A stretch of DNA of 64,000 nucleotides from Pyrenochaeta sp. MPI-SDFR-AT-0127 (Eukaryota; Ascomycota; Dothideomycetes; Pleosporales; Cucurbitariaceae): positions 1 to 64,000 of the forward strand of contig JAGTJM010000050.1 in the NCBI GenBank assembly GCA_020747015.1. Reading direction: 5' to 3'. Both the position numbers and the translations under genes were made by a program. Each line of letters begins with the position of its first letter. Position 1 is the stretch's first letter. Positions 1-12,378 of the stretch are shown here, piece by piece. The notes under the pieces are model-generated. The model did no database searches, was not told the DNA's origin, and saw nothing but the letters and a program-made list of their open reading frames with translations.

Positions 1-203
1 TCTGGCCGGGGCTGCGCAAACGATGACTGTCGCTTTATGTTGCCATTGGGGCGTGATCCAGGGAATGCCGGAGAGGATGAGGCTGCTCTGGACGAAGACG
101 GCGAAGGGGACAGGTGGCGCGGGCTGTGCTTCTGTTCGAGCTCGGGCTCAGAGTCGCTGTCGGATGGGTGCTCATGCAGGAGCTTCTGGTTTTCGCTCAT
201 CAT
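1..203 (-). CDS. N-terminal fragment of an unknown protein, cut by the window edge
   Basis: The minus strand is open from an ATG-ATG pair at 203 to the window edge, giving 67 codons without a stop. The peptide starts MMSENQKLLHEHPSDSDSEP and continues as a polar, Ser/Pro/Glu-rich and probably disordered tail. Codon use and the acidic start look like a real fungal N-terminus rather than a chance frame, and the plus-strand frames over the same bases look like shadows. No domain falls inside the window, so no function can be given. The first exon must continue to the left. Confidence 0.55.
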   Translation of the reverse strand, partial: MMSENQKLLHEHPSDSDSEPELEQKHSPRHLSPSPSSSRAASSSPAFPGSRPNGNIKRQSSFAQPRP

Positions 204-759
204 GACATGGTCGAGGTTGTAAAGGTACAAGAGTGAATCAATGTAAAAGGTGGTGTCAGCGCTGCGACTCGTTGAAAGTTCACAGACCCCTGCTTTCAAA
301 CTAAGATATTTTAGGTTAGTGTGCCAAGCTCGCCTCTGAGCCCTGGTAAAGTGGGGTTGATCAGGATAGCCTTCTGTATATCGGTCTTATCAAGTAGTAG
401 TAAAGTAAAAACGATAATTAGAGTTTTTTGCAAAACTCAAACCATTATCATCATGCGATTCCATCAACATTATTAGGACGCTGCGAGAAAGTTGCCTCAA
501 GTTGCGTAAGATTTCATTCGAGTGACCATCGAGGGCATCGAATTCACTAATCTTCCCATTCACGCGTCCCAGTTAAAGTTCGCATACACCAGCCTGTTTG
601 CTCGTCGAACTACTATAGAGCTGCATATTTCTGAAGCTCCTCGCTTTCATCCGCCCCTCGCCCTCCGGAAAGTCTTCACCAGCCCATTTACATATAACAA
701 TTTTGTAACGCCACATTCACTACTCATGACGCCGATTCATGCAAGCGAACCTCTTGCGT
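204..759. other. Spacer, no gene seen
   Basis: This should hold the 5' region of the fragment at 1-203 and the 3' end of the BTB gene. The open plus-strand frame at 522-878 overlaps the BTB 3' end and has no recognisable protein character. Confidence 0.5.
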
Positions 760-2155
760 CTATCGGAATCGCTGCATCTCAGAGATTTTTTCTTTCTTGC
801 TTTTCTTGCTTTTCTTCGATTGGGAAATGTTCACTCCTGCCACAGTTTCACCTGCCCTGGAGACAACTGCATTTATAGCTTCGTCAAGGGTGCAGGAGTG
901 GCGACCATGTCCGTAGTGCGAACTGCTGCCATGGATGTACCATTCTGGCGACTTGATAGTCAAAATTTTCTCGCACACGTCGTCGAAACTAAGGTTTAGG
1001 AATGGAGCCCTAGGTCTTGGCATCAGCAGGCTGAGTCGATCCATTTCCCTCGTCAAGGCACCAAGAAGTATGGATCCGCACGAAAAGGAGTGTGCACTGT
1101 TACTAGGACAGCTATAATCGACACTGCGGTACTTGTCTAGCAAATTATGCAAACCCTTGATCAGTTCCTCGATAGCTGCGTGTCTTTCCAAATTGATTTC
1201 GTATGTAGCTATAGTCAGAAAAAGTTACGTTCACAGTTTATAAAGACTTACTGGAGACCTTCGTTGTAATAGGGAGACCTATGGTACGCAAAGATTCAGG
1301 GCTCGTCTTGATCGCTGTAGCTGTGGCTTTTCGAAACAGATCTGTCGAGTTGAACACCGACGATACCCAGATCCACAAGACCAAGTCCCGGCAGTATGTA
1401 GATGGAAATGTAACTTTTTTGAGATTATCGATCCACACATCAGCGAAAAGCTCGGTGGCCTCGGCACATTCGTAGTAATCGACTAGAACAGCAATCTTCG
1501 CCAGTACCTCGAGTGTCACTGTTCGTGCTACCTGTCTGTTGCGGAGGTGGAATATTCTGAAGAGGATAAGAAAGGCTTCAGGATCCCAGTCCTCGGCTGC
1601 CACATGGAATCGTCTATCGGTCTGATCACGGCCTGATTCATTCCAGCCATCTTTCGTCAAGGCGCGGTTGAACCAAGGCGATGCTAGCATCAGATGACGT
1701 GAGGAGACATGGTAATGGATCTCTTCTTCTTCGGGTTCAGGCATGGCGACAGGGATTTCGACCGGTTCAACAGATGGTGTTGTATTCGTTTCAGTGGCAG
1801 TGTCGGTATGAGAAGTCAATGGGCCTTCTGTATTCACATCGACACCATTGCCAAACAAGCTCGCGCCAGCGCTCGGAGCAACTTCTTGGTCGTCCGCACT
1901 GGCTACATCATTCAGTGGCGTGGGATCCGGAGGCGCCATCAAGGCTGCTTTTCTTGATTTTGCCTTTTTCTTTTCCTTTTTTGAGAGGCCATTTGAGACG
2001 GAACCCCATCCGTCATCACCAATCACCGAACTTTTCCACACTGACAGTTTCGGCTCCACCTTGACTGGGTCCCATTGTGCAAAGCTAGTGCATGGTTTTT
2101 TGAGAATGATAATTGTATCTGCATTAGGATCAATAACATGTATGACTGGGGCCAT
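760..2155 (-). CDS. BTB/POZ domain protein
   Basis: Two exons, 2155-1252 and 1208-760, are joined over a 43-nt intron (GTAAGT donor, CTATAG acceptor), giving 450 residues in frame. The first ~100 residues hold a short conserved start (MAPVIHVIDP) and a Lys/Ser-rich linker. A BTB-like fold follows from about residue 145: HYHVSSRHLMLASPWFNRAL, then FLILFRIFHLRNR and a block around VLVDYYECAEATELFADVWI. This is the usual arrangement of fungal BTB proteins, which mostly act as dimerisation or adaptor modules, often for cullin ubiquitin ligases. No MATH, Kelch or ankyrin partner domain is present, so the role is unknown. The C-terminus ends in a Lys/Ser-rich stretch (SQSKKSKKSKKEK). Confidence is high for the family and low for function. 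Confidence 0.85.
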
Positions 2156-3638
2156 GCTTATCGTTGGAGGTCACTACGATGATTTTGAGGCTGAAGATAA
2201 ACTATTTGGTCTGTACGACAAGCAAATTTTGGCCGCGAAATTTCCACGAAATCCTTCAGAGAAAGATCAAGAGGCTGGAGGAAAGGATGATCATGTACCA
2301 TCGATCACACTACGACCATAGACATCTTAAAGACAGCGTTGCGAACATGCGCTCATTCCGAGGCAATGTTATGGCAACCAATGAGCTTAATCTTATCGTC
2401 CTTAGGTGTGGAAGGGTGCAGGATTTTGTTCGTTGTCAATGCATCGCCGCTTCCGCGGGAGTTGTGATTGGAGGGTAGGTGGTACTACGCCACCGGCATG
2501 CATCACAACGAAGAGTAGCATTTGAGTCATCTCCGCTTCGATTATGTTTATAGGATATTTCATTATAATGCTCACCTATACTCGCTTACACTTGGCGCGT
2601 CGGTGCTACTTAATAGAGAATTACTGTGATCAATACTACTCTCCACACTTGACACACGCTGTGACTGCGACAACCAACGATGATCCAGTTGACTTTACAA
2701 TTCCTCTTCCGAGCTGATCATTTTTGGCTTCTTTCCGGGTTATGGGTCGCAAGAGTTGGATGCAGATATGGAAGCATGTAGATCAAAGTGAAGAACAGTC
2801 TTCGGTAGTCAAAATCGACGGGAAACAATCAGAAAATCAACAACGCGATTCGAGGCCCCACTTTAATTGTTATCAACCATCCTGACGATACCATGAGATA
2901 TGGAGGAGAAAGGCACTTGTCGAGCTGGACTGCGAAGCTGACTAGCACGAAATGGGCCTAAAAGGGCCAAGTTTCTGCCTAAGTTTTGAGGAGCCTGGAC
3001 TGCTTCACATAAGAGTTGAATTGACTTTCATCCCTTTTATTGAACCCCCGTGGAGTTGTTCAGCTATTTGAGGCTTTCCCCATTGGCCGCTAAAGTTCTA
3101 CTGAAGTCGATCACGCTCCTGTATTTGAGTTGCTTATTATGCCTTTCTCATTCTCTAGGAGTCTGCTGCGCCACCCAACAACATCAGAACAAGGGATGAG
3201 CGACACTTGAAGTAATAGGGGTGCTAAGTGTGCCAATACATCCAGCTGACTTAATGTTAACTAGGAACCCATAACTCGCAATGTATTTGGACCCCAACGT
3301 TCACTCGGACACATCGCACGGGCCATAACCGTAAGGCGGATCAATATGTATCCCTGCCGTCTGCCCGTACTTTATCCTTATTTGTGATCTGTGCTTCGAT
3401 TCAGCCGCCAATCGCCATGTGCGAGCTACCTTGAGAACCAATGCGCATGATCTGTGATGACAATTTAATTTATTGGTGAGATGGTGGAAGCGAAACGGGA
3501 GGATTGAAGCCTACGAGTTTGTCGCGTGGCGGAAATCCTTTTGAAAAACTTCCTGATTGCTCTTCATTACACCCTCATTTCTCTTCGAATGCACTCGTTG
3601 GTGATATTTCACTCAATGAGACTAATTGTTCTTTAATT
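2156..3638. other. 1.5-kb intergenic region
   Basis: It lies between the divergent BTB gene and the secreted-protein gene and should carry both promoters. ORFs at 2164-2478 and 3504-3758 lack protein character outside the signal-peptide exon that starts at 3639. No tRNA, repeat or transposon trace was seen. Confidence 0.5.
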
Positions 3639-5770
3639 ATGTTGGCCTTTCGTGTTAGCAGCGTCGTGCTTTTATATTTATCTTGTTGTGAAGCGCAATC
3701 TTACACTAGTAAGTCTTCTGCGCACTCCGAAATGCGTCTTCAAATTCTCTGGCACTAAGCTGTAAAGATTCCTCATCATTCCCGTCACAGATCAGCGCGA
3801 CTTCAATAATCAATTCTACTATTACCAACTCACCATCCTTACCAACGAGTTCAATTTTCCAAAACCAAACACATCATGCAAATGGCACGACAAATGCTTG
3901 CCAAGCCGCATTCGATTCATGGACAACGGACTGGTGGTGGTGGATACCGACCACCCAGCTCGAATGGGTTGGGACTGAGACCTACGACTACCGTTCTACC
4001 ATTTCATCTACCGAAATCTTCGACTGCACTCAGACATGTGGAAGCATATGTTACGCCGGTCCTATCACAACAATCGTCTCTACAACTCACATCTCCAGGG
4101 TGGAGACAAGAACGTATGGCGCAAACCCATCATACGAGGTACCGCGACCAAATTGTACGATAGGATTTGAGGACTGCCTGAGTATTCAGAGCAGTTGGTC
4201 TTCGGCAATAACTTCGTACAGTGCGATGCCTTTGGAATATCAAGTCTACAATATTGAGCCACCACCACCAGCATGTTCTGCGTGCGTATCGACTGCATGC
4301 ACATTCGTTGGCATGTTTGGCGTGAGTTTGTACTACTGGCCAGCCACAACATCTGTGACTCGGGACTATTGTGCGTCAGAACCTATAGGAGGTCCTAATA
4401 CCGCCTATTTGCCTGACATCAACCATAGTATGTCGACATTCAGAGTGTATATGAGATATTGCTAATACGGGGTAGCATATGTTCCTATAACAACAGGTGC
4501 CTATGAAATTGTAGATGGAATTACCATGTATGAAGGAAATATCTATCTTTCCTATCAAGAACCACGTGTGGAGGACAATTGCGGAAAAGACGTTACGAGG
4601 CAAGCGCCAGGCCACAATGTCCTCACCATAGCCTCCGGAGACTTGCACAGTCTCCGGAAGTTTCCCCACGCACTTGCCCCGTTTCCCGTGACATGGGACC
4701 TCGTACCTTGGCCGGTGAATTTCGATGACTTTACTCCGCCAACACCATTTTCTGCATACGCTGGACAAAGGGAATGTGCCCAGCCAGGCTTGAATACGTC
4801 GTCCTGCACGATAGTGAAGCCGAACGAGTACTACCCGTATATGTTGATGCCACCGCAAATAAGAGATCTGGATCCGAACTGGAAGAATTGCCTCTTCGAC
4901 AAGTACGCAGCATTTGATCCACCTATAGCGCTTCGAACTCGAGGGAATATGTTTTCAACAGTGAATGCACAACCAACTTCGATCAAACCTGTTGACCCAG
5001 TACATACCCCACCTATGCCTGGTCAATCTAGTGGAGGTGGTATCGCTGTACCAACTACAAGACCAGATGATCCGTCATCACCTGAGACGCAGCCACCACA
5101 AGATCATAACGATGACGTTCATAATTCACCTCCTTCTCGGCCACAGGAACCAGCTGTTAACTCGCCAACCAGAACAGGCACTCCGAAGCCTAATGAGCTA
5201 AATGTATTACCGAGGCCGGTCATTACAGTTGGACCATCCACTATAATGATCGACTCAAGCAGTAGATTGGTAGTCCAGCCGGGTCTAACATTGAAAGATG
5301 GAGATCCACCAGTGACTGTTGACGGCACAGTGTTAAGCGTTGGGCCTTCTGGAATCGTTCTGGTTGGCCCGAAAGGAACCTCAACTATTCAAATTCCTGC
5401 TAACGCAAATACTGGTCAACTCGTCACCATCGGCTCCGCAACATATACCATAGCGAATGGTGAGCTCATATTGGGTTCCAAACTGACGTTGTCCATGTCT
5501 GGGGCTGCTGTAATACTCTCGGGTACCACGATTTCACTCGCATCCGAAGGCGTCATGGTCGTGAAGTCCTCCAGCACGACGATTATCCCCATCGAAAGTA
5601 CAGGAGCAGTAACAAATGAGCAAGATGCAGCCCCTTCAAGAGATGCTGAAGATTCGAAGGATACGTACAGAACTGCAAATTCTGCTTCTAGGTTTACTCG
5701 ACAAGTGGCTCAACTTCCGTTGCTAGCATTGGCTATTGGCCTACTGATCGCTCCGAGCCTTTATACATGA
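3639..5770 (+). CDS. Large secreted, probably GPI-anchored surface protein
   Basis: Exons 3639-3708, 3768-4427 and 4476-5770 join in frame to 674 codons. Exon 1 is essentially a signal peptide (MLAFRVSSVVLLYLSCCEAQ). The 59-nt intron ends at GTAAAG, chosen because the stronger-looking CACAG downstream would break the frame. The second intron has a perfect GCTAATAC branch site. After a Ser/Thr-rich, Cys-containing front part come Pro-rich linkers and a segment of short beta-type repeats (VGPSTI, TVDGTVLSVGPSG, TIGSATYTIANGELILG). The chain ends in a small polar region and a hydrophobic tail (LPLLALAIGLLIAPSLYT) that fits a GPI signal. I infer a cell-wall or surface protein; no enzyme motif is visible. 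Confidence 0.8.
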
Positions 5771-6414
5771 AGCGCCAACAGAAATCGCATTTCCAGAATT
5801 GGAAGACCTTGTCAAAGACATCTTTCCCCGCACTCACGACTCATGAATCTTAAATTTCTTCAATAAATCGAATGCAAATGTGTTCACTTTCTCGATATTC
5901 AATGCGAAGACGGAAAATCCGATATTATTCTCTTGATATCGTACCAAAGAAATGTGGAACGGCGCGAATACAATTATCAAAAGGCGACGCATCAGCACAT
6001 TTCCAGTACCATCCTCAAGCCCAACATATTCATTAACTGTCACTTGCGTCTCTTCACTCTATATCTCGATATCCTCCATTTACTCTTGCCGTTATTATTC
6101 CTCTTTGCTGTCCACAGCGAGACATTTCGATGGCCCATCAAACACGCAATCAGAGCCTTGAAGTACTCATGGAGCAAGTATCCTCCACAAAATACAATCG
6201 TAAACGGCATCAAAGGCGCCCGTCCCACTGACTCTTGTTGGAATCATAGGTAGTTTGAAAGGACTGTCATTCCCTAGTAATTTTCTGGTACCATGGATTG
6301 TCGACCTGCACGCTTTTTTAGCGTCTAGGAAAACTTTCAAAAGCCTCATCTGTTTTCAAATTCTACACCAGCCAGGTTCTACATTCGAAACGACCTGATC
6401 CAGCAACACACAAA
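5771..6414. other. Spacer, no gene seen
   Basis: This is 0.64 kb between two plus-strand genes. The small overlapping ORFs on both strands near 5830-6350 have no recognisable features. It probably holds the 3' end of the secreted-protein gene and the promoter of the membrane-protein gene. Confidence 0.45.
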
Positions 6415-7245
6415 ATGGTATCAGCAGCAACGCACGCCGTCATCTGGCTTCCAGGCACTCTCGTTTGGCCACCTCTCCTCACCTTCGTCCCTCGATATCT
6501 TCCTCCTTTCGCATACGACTGGACACCGGCAGACCAGGAATTTTGGCATAGTAAGCATCCTGAATTCGCTCCTGCATTCGTCTTGAAACACGTTGTCGAA
6601 CGGCCATGCCCTCTAACATGGCTACTGCTCATTCTTACTGGTTTGATTGCCTTGGCATGTTCTGAGCGACGACTTCGCAAAAACGTGCTATTCTGTATAG
6701 TATTCGTTACCCTGTTCATCACTCGTTGCATGGGAACTTTTTCGGGCATGCAGCATCTCAAAATGTCAGCTGCAAGCGTGTTGCAGCAGCTGCCGTGGGA
6801 TAGCGCTTCCGACTTCAAGGCCTTCTTTCTATTCTGGATGGTCGAATCGCCAATTTGGGATTACTCATACTTGAGCCGCTTCACCGATGACGGCTCAGAG
6901 CAGGGCAAACTTTCACTTGTTCCCGTCAGTGTGGCCAACGACAACGAGGATGACGATGATAACGAAGCCGGCACTGAGGCACCACGGCCAATATCCTTCC
7001 GAGACGCCATGGTTAGGCTCGCATACTACCATGTCATTGACAACACACTCCACATGATCTGGCTTCGATACCTCTGGCCCTTTGGCGAAGGCGAGCCATA
7101 TACAGAATATTTCAACAATTCAGAAGCCTTGAATATCTTGCTGGTACTGGTGGTGATAGTTTGGACTTGTTTCAGGGCGTATGAGAAGAGGGCGACACAA
7201 GAGGATGATGTTGAGAAACGAATGGATGTATGGGACGTATCCTGA
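6415..7245 (+). CDS. Small membrane protein of unknown function
   Basis: A single-exon frame of 276 codons starts in good context (acaaaATGG). Hydrophobic segments lie at about residues 65-82 (LTWLLLILTGLIALAC), 88-106 (NVLFCIVFVTLFITRC) and 238-254 (LNILLVLVVIVWTCF). Between them is a soluble loop with an acidic run (NDNEDDDDNEAG) near residue 180. The ends are polar. The layout suggests an integral membrane protein with three or more spans. I recognise no transporter or enzyme motif; it looks like one of the many lineage-restricted fungal membrane proteins. An upstream intron cannot be excluded. Confidence 0.7.
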   Translation: MVSAATHAVIWLPGTLVWPPLLTFVPRYLPPFAYDWTPADQEFWHSKHPEFAPAFVLKHVVERPCPLTWLLLILTGLIALACSERRLRKNVLFCIVFVTLFITRCMGTFSGMQHLKMSAASVLQQLPWDSASDFKAFFLFWMVESPIWDYSYLSRFTDDGSEQGKLSLVPVSVANDNEDDDDNEAGTEAPRPISFRDAMVRLAYYHVIDNTLHMIWLRYLWPFGEGEPYTEYFNNSEALNILLVLVVIVWTCFRAYEKRATQEDDVEKRMDVWDVS

Positions 7246-7959
7246 TCGTTGGGAGCACAGGATTCGGAAGCTAGATCGTGGGACTCTGTTTATTTACAAG
7301 CAGCACATGTGGTCGATCAAAGGCAGAAAATAACAGATTGTGTTCTTATGATGTGTTTTAGCTGCAATCAATACTTATTGTATGTTACTTCCTATCGGAC
7401 GTCCCCTATGACCGGGCAATCACCACAAATTCATAGAAGGTTGATGCTTATATCTAAGCCGACTTTTGTTCAGGTTGTCCTCTGATGGTCATCCTCCTGC
7501 GGATCATCGCTGTATCGCCGACATCACCGACAACTGGACCTCCGGAACGGATGGGAATAAGTCTTTCGGACAGCCACTGGCAAGTCATGCGTGCGCTTGT
7601 ATTGTGAAGCACGCAATTTGGTATACAAAGATGCAATCGAAATCTCTACTAACATATGCACCCCGGTCTAGGTCAGACTCGTCTTCAGTGTAGTCAACAC
7701 GCGATACGGGAAGAGACTCTTTTGAGAAATCCCGAAGTCGTGCCGATGTAGTATCTATTTAAGTTCTATTCAACTTAGTCTTGATCATGGGAAAGCTGAT
7801 GGACCTGTGGGCCTGAAAAAGATTGGTAGAAATGGAACAATAGATCAATTTCTAATAAGACGGCCATAATACATCTCGGGGGTCAATTACATTGCCATTT
7901 ACCTGAACGCCATAGGGTAGTTACTTTGGCCCCTTTAAAACTTGGGTGTGTGAAGGACA
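7246..7959. other. Convergent intergenic region
   Basis: The 3' ends of the plus-strand membrane-protein gene and the minus-strand Cys-rich gene face each other here. The overlapping ORFs at 7249-7693 look like chance frames. Confidence 0.5.
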
Positions 7960-8682
7960 CTAAAGAAAAAGTCCAACAGCGCCAGCAAGCACAGCAAACC
8001 CGGCACCCACTACTTTGCTCGCACCACCAGTGAATTCTGGTGGGGACGGGCCACTGTATGTAGCGTTGGGCCTTCCAGTTGGCAGTACAAGGGATGTGTG
8101 GGCAGTCGGGACGACGGAGACATGAATTGGAGTTGAAATGGCAGGAGTCTCAGCAGGAACATCACTAGCGCCAGTGACTGAAAGAAGGGCAGCAGTGCGA
8201 GACTCGCGGATCAGAGAGACGGTAAGCGAGTACTGGCGAGCACATTCGGCTGTATCGATGCCATCAGGGCAGCAGTATGTGTTCGAAGCACCGTCAGTGG
8301 TGCAGTAGAAGCCTGCGCGGCAAGACTCTGAACGAAATGTCAGCCAATATTCTCAGACTCAAGAAGGAGCTCAATGTCCAAGGTTGAGATGGGTTGAAAA
8401 CTTACTTCCAGACCCGTCAGTGCAGCAGTGAGAACCATCTATCGAAGAATGACAATACAACATTGTCAGAGAGCTTGAAGGGCATTCCACCTGATTCGCT
8501 CCACATGCCTCCTCACATGTGTTGCCACGACCACAAGTCCTGGTGTCAGGATAGTAGCCTTGACGCTTTGCAATAGCATCCCCCCGCCTCAACATAGCGC
8601 CGAAGCTATCGGCATTTGTGACTGCCTGTTTGGCCAAGGCGGAGGTGGAGAGGAAGGCAAGAGTGATAAGTGAGATATACAT
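7960..8682 (-). CDS. Cysteine-rich secreted protein with a GPI-type C-terminus
   Basis: Exons 8682-8406 and 8327-7960 join over a 78-nt intron (GTAAGT, TTCAG) to 214 codons. The start is at MYISLITLAFLSTSALA, a clean signal peptide; a longer open frame upstream lacks one. A Lys-Arg near residue 40 could be a Kex2 site. The mature part has closely spaced cysteines (CGRGNTCEEACGANQVEC, then CCTDGSGK, CRAGFYC and YCCPDG). This resembles the Cys-rich surface domains common in dothideomycetes. A Ser/Thr/Pro-rich linker follows, then a hydrophobic end (GFAVLAGAVGLFL) suited to GPI anchoring. The probable site is cell wall or membrane surface. The function is unknown. Confidence 0.85.
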
Positions 8683-8855
8683 GTTGGTTATCCCCGTTCG
8701 ATGAGCTGGGTGTGTCTCGCGAGCAGACAAAAAGTTTATGAACGAATGGAAGACTTCGATATGTGATGGAACGACTGACTGTACAAATCTGAGACAGAAA
8801 GACAGATGATGGCTTGGAAAGTGGGTGAACAGCTGAGACAAAATGAAAGGGAAGG

Positions 8856-8863
8856 TATATATA
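8856..8863 (-). promoter_or_regulatory. TATA-like box of the Cys-rich secreted gene
   Basis: A TATATATA run lies 174 nt upstream of the ATG at 8682 on the coding strand. The distance allows a 5' leader of about 100-150 nt. The assignment is by sequence and position only. Confidence 0.35.
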
Positions 8864-9757
8864 CATGTCTTTCACCTTGTTGCCTACTATTATGATTCTT
8901 CATCGCGTTGAACTTCAGCCTCCACTGATTCAGATAGGCGCAGCGAAACGCGTTCTCAACACATAGTATTCCCTGTCAGTGTTAGGAGGACAAGGTAGAA
9001 CGAACCAATCCGCTGAGCGAGGTCCCGTATCGCCCGCAGCTCACCTTGACACGATCATCGGGTCGCGGGGTGAAGCGAGCTCGTACATCGCTTTCTTTAA
9101 CAGTCGGCGCAAGAACCATGTAGGTATTCACAGCTCGAGAAGGCGGATCCAATCATGGTCTTTCGTGGCTGAGGCAATGCAAGAAGGTAGGTCGTGGCTG
9201 GAAGGTTAGGCATTATGCGTTCCTGCAGGTGCGGAGAAATAGTTGGGGTCATTTTTAGAAGTTGGCGATCCAGCTATGGGGAGACTAGACAATTTTTGAA
9301 GCTTCTCGCAAGGAATCATCATGGACTGGTGAGATTAATCAAGGGAACAGGTAGGAAAAACACCACTGAACGAATGAGAGATCAGATTCAGCATCTCCAG
9401 CACAGCCTGGCTGCATATTGCGATAGTGCGGACCACACTTTCACCACGGCATGTCCCGTGGCATCGGGGGGCAGAGCGACCAACACGATGCCTGGCACTT
9501 GAGATGAGCTGGAGATGAAGAGGATCGAGTGGTGTCGATGTTTTCAGCCCCCAACGCCACGACGTTTCAAAATTAGCATCAGCACTAATCGAAAAGGCGC
9601 TTAACGCCTTGGCGGGCAGGGAAATGAGGCAGGAGAGCTCGTTGCCTGACGACCGACCTCCACTAAACCACAATTTCAGCCTTATCCGATTGCTTGTCTC
9701 GCAGCGGCTGAGATGCATTGCTTTCCTAGCAGTGTTACTTGACATCCGGATTGGTCG
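8864..9757. other. Divergent promoter region
   Basis: It separates the minus-strand Cys-rich gene from the plus-strand HET gene. ORFs here (for example minus 9335-9874) overlap the HET first exon in another frame and have no domain character, so I treat them as chance. Confidence 0.45.
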
Positions 9758-11911
9758 ATGCCATTGCCAAAGTCGCTGCGGCGGCCTGTTCGTCGCACCT
9801 CTTCGTCCTCTTCTGCGGGTCAGACGCAGCGAAAGAAATGTCGCACATGCAACAGTCTTGATCCCCGAGGACATGCAAATTCTATATATCTCGACGATGC
9901 TGCAAAGGAGCCGAAGGCGAGCTTGAGTCTCGTTCTTGATGCGTTGAGTTTAGCCAATACCAAGGATGTTGCAAGAGGCGGATGTAGATTTTGCAATGTT
10001 TTGATCGTGGCAATAGACACCTTCCTTGAGAATTGGAGGGGCGCTAGAGTTCGAGTGAATGTTGAGTTGAAAGAGAAGACGCCGATCAAGGTGAGCCTTG
10101 ACGGCGAAAAGTGGAAGAATGAAGTTCTCGAGATTTATGCCGGCTCTGGTAGGCGCAGCCCTTTCCTGTTAGCTATCATTCAGCTACATCTTGATCAAGT
10201 GGTCTTATCTCCTGGCCCCAAATCATGTACACTGGTACTGCGAGCATCATCCAGCATGATGATTAACAAACTCAACCGAATCATATTCTGACAATCTTCA
10301 GCATCGCGATCTCCATGGCCCACCCTTGGTACTGCGCATCACATTCCAGTCAACTCTGGATCAGACGAAACATTCGACTTCATACGTCGCTGCATACAAG
10401 GCTGCATCGCAAATCCAAAACACACGGCGTGCAGGTTTTTATGCAAGTCTTCTATATCGTCTCCGAAGCGCCTACTCGATGTTGGTCGAGCCTCGTCGCC
10501 AATTCGACTCATCGATACACAGGGTAAGTCCTTTCAGTACGTTGCACTGTCCCATTGCTGGGGCTCTGCTACGCAGCTACGCGCCACAAAGTCAAACTGG
10601 ACGAAACTGGCCGTCAATATCTCCTTCAACGCGCTACCGCCCTTGTTTCAAGATGCGATCATCATCACACGCCAGCTGGGTTTGCGGTATATCTGGATAG
10701 ACTCTCTATGCATCATTCAAGATTCTTTACGAGATTGGGAAACAGAGTCTTCAAAAATGGGTAGTATATATCAGAACAGCTATATCACGATCAGCGCCAC
10801 CAATTCTGGCGATGGCAGTGCCAAGTGTTTGTCAGAGAGACGGAAGCCTGTCAAGATTCCTTATGAGAATACCACTAAGAAGGAGTTCGCTCTACGAGCG
10901 AGGAAAATTCTTGATCATCATCCTACATCCAGCCCTGGCGGCGGGCCAGCCAGGCCAGTTGGCCCTCTTACTTTTCGCGCCTGGGCTTTGCAGGAGCATG
11001 TCTTGAGCACAAGAATACTACACTACACTGCAACTGAACTATTATTCGAATGCAAAACATCTTACCGGTGCGAATGCATGCCAGAGCGGAAGGCGTACCC
11101 AACAACACCATCCCTCATCCCAAAAGCTGTCGCCAGCAAGAAGGTTGATGCAGTGTGGCAGGCATGGCAGCGCATTGTCGAGCAGTATTCTGTACGAGAA
11201 CTGACGGTGCCTGGAGATAAATTGCCTGCCATTTCAGGCATTGCAAGCAAGATTAGGAAAGCGACACATTCGGATTATCTTGCAGGGTTATGGAAGGGTA
11301 ATTTAGCGTCAGATCTCCTTTGGCATGCCACTCCACCAACATCAGTTATTGCTGGGAATTTCGTGTTGGACACTTGGCGAGCACCGTCCTTCTCCTGGGC
11401 CAGCCTCGATGCTCCAATCACTTATACTGTGCTCGACGAAGAAGAGCGCGAGACTTTTGCGCCCATGATAACCCTCTTGGCGTCAAAAATAGTTGCAAGG
11501 GGCCTCAACCCGCTGGGTACTATTTCAGAAGGATCTCTAACAGTGCGCGGTTCAACAATATCGGCCACTTTGTCGGCGGCAGAAACTCTTGGCAAGTGGG
11601 AATACATCCTTCTCATCAAGGGTACAAGTACGATCCGTATTACACAAGATTGCTTCCTCATTGATGCAAATTTCAAGACGGAAGAGGAAGGACAGCAAAC
11701 GACTGTGCGACGGGCGCAGTCGAAAGACATTTTGCGCCAGTTCAAAGCGCCCGTGCTTTGTTTGAGCGTAGCAAGATACGATAATTTCATTGCGGGCCTT
11801 GTCCTGGGAGTGTCAAGCCTGAACCATGGAGCCTGGGAAAGAGTAGGCACATTTGCAGCGGGATCAGAGCCCTTTCAAAGGGGAACAGAGAAGGAAGTGA
11901 TCATCGTATGA
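9758..11911 (+). CDS. Heterokaryon-incompatibility (HET) domain protein
   Basis: Exons 9758-10148 and 10302-11911 join over a 153-nt intron (GTAGGC donor, CTTCAG acceptor) to 666 codons. The N-terminus has paired cysteines (CRTCNSLDPRGHA) as in many HET proteins. The stretch FDFIRRCIQGC leads into LLDVG and RLIDTQGKSFQ, then the HET core: YVALSHCWG at about residues 210-218, LGLRYIWIDSLCIIQDS, and SIYQNSYITISAT. RAWALQEHVLSTRILHYT ends the conserved part. HET domains trigger cell death when incompatible fungal individuals fuse, but most family members are untested. No NACHT, ankyrin or WD40 partner is attached. All core motifs appear intact, so the gene is probably functional. Confidence 0.92.
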
Positions 11912-12378
11912 CTTCATTGTAATCACCAGTCAGCGTTCTAGATCGACTGTTGTTAGATATTGTCACGTGAGCCCGTGGTGATTTCCCGTTAGCGTCGGCT
12001 TAAACGAAACACCATGAAACATCCGCAATATCGCTAGTTATTATTGCGACCCGCGCCTAGCAATTCCACCACTCGCGTCACCAAAAGCCCTTCCGTTGTG
12101 GAGCCGCTCACTCCCCGCATTTCCATGCATGAAAAGTTTCCGAGATGGCTGCCGAGTGTGCCGTTCGCAAAGTCTAGGCTCGCGGTCCTGGCGTAAATGG
12201 CATGTTTCATGGCAGATCTTGTTTATATACTAGGGCGATTCCGACGATGTACTGATCCTCATCGTCCACGATCTTTGGAAGATTCGTTCGTTCTTGTCAC
12301 TCTTTTGACTTTGGTTTTTTGGTTCGCTGGTCGTTCGTTTCTACCGTCACTCTTTTATACATCTGACCTAACTGCAAC
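11912..12378. other. Promoter of the 831-residue secreted protein
   Basis: Non-coding. A TATATA-containing stretch near 12220 and pyrimidine-rich DNA just before the ATG at 12379 fit a strong fungal promoter and leader. Nothing else was seen. Confidence 0.4.

Noticed and set aside
9335..9874. 179-codon minus-strand ORF
   Set aside because: It overlaps the first exon of the HET gene and its promoter, with no recognisable motif or splice partner.
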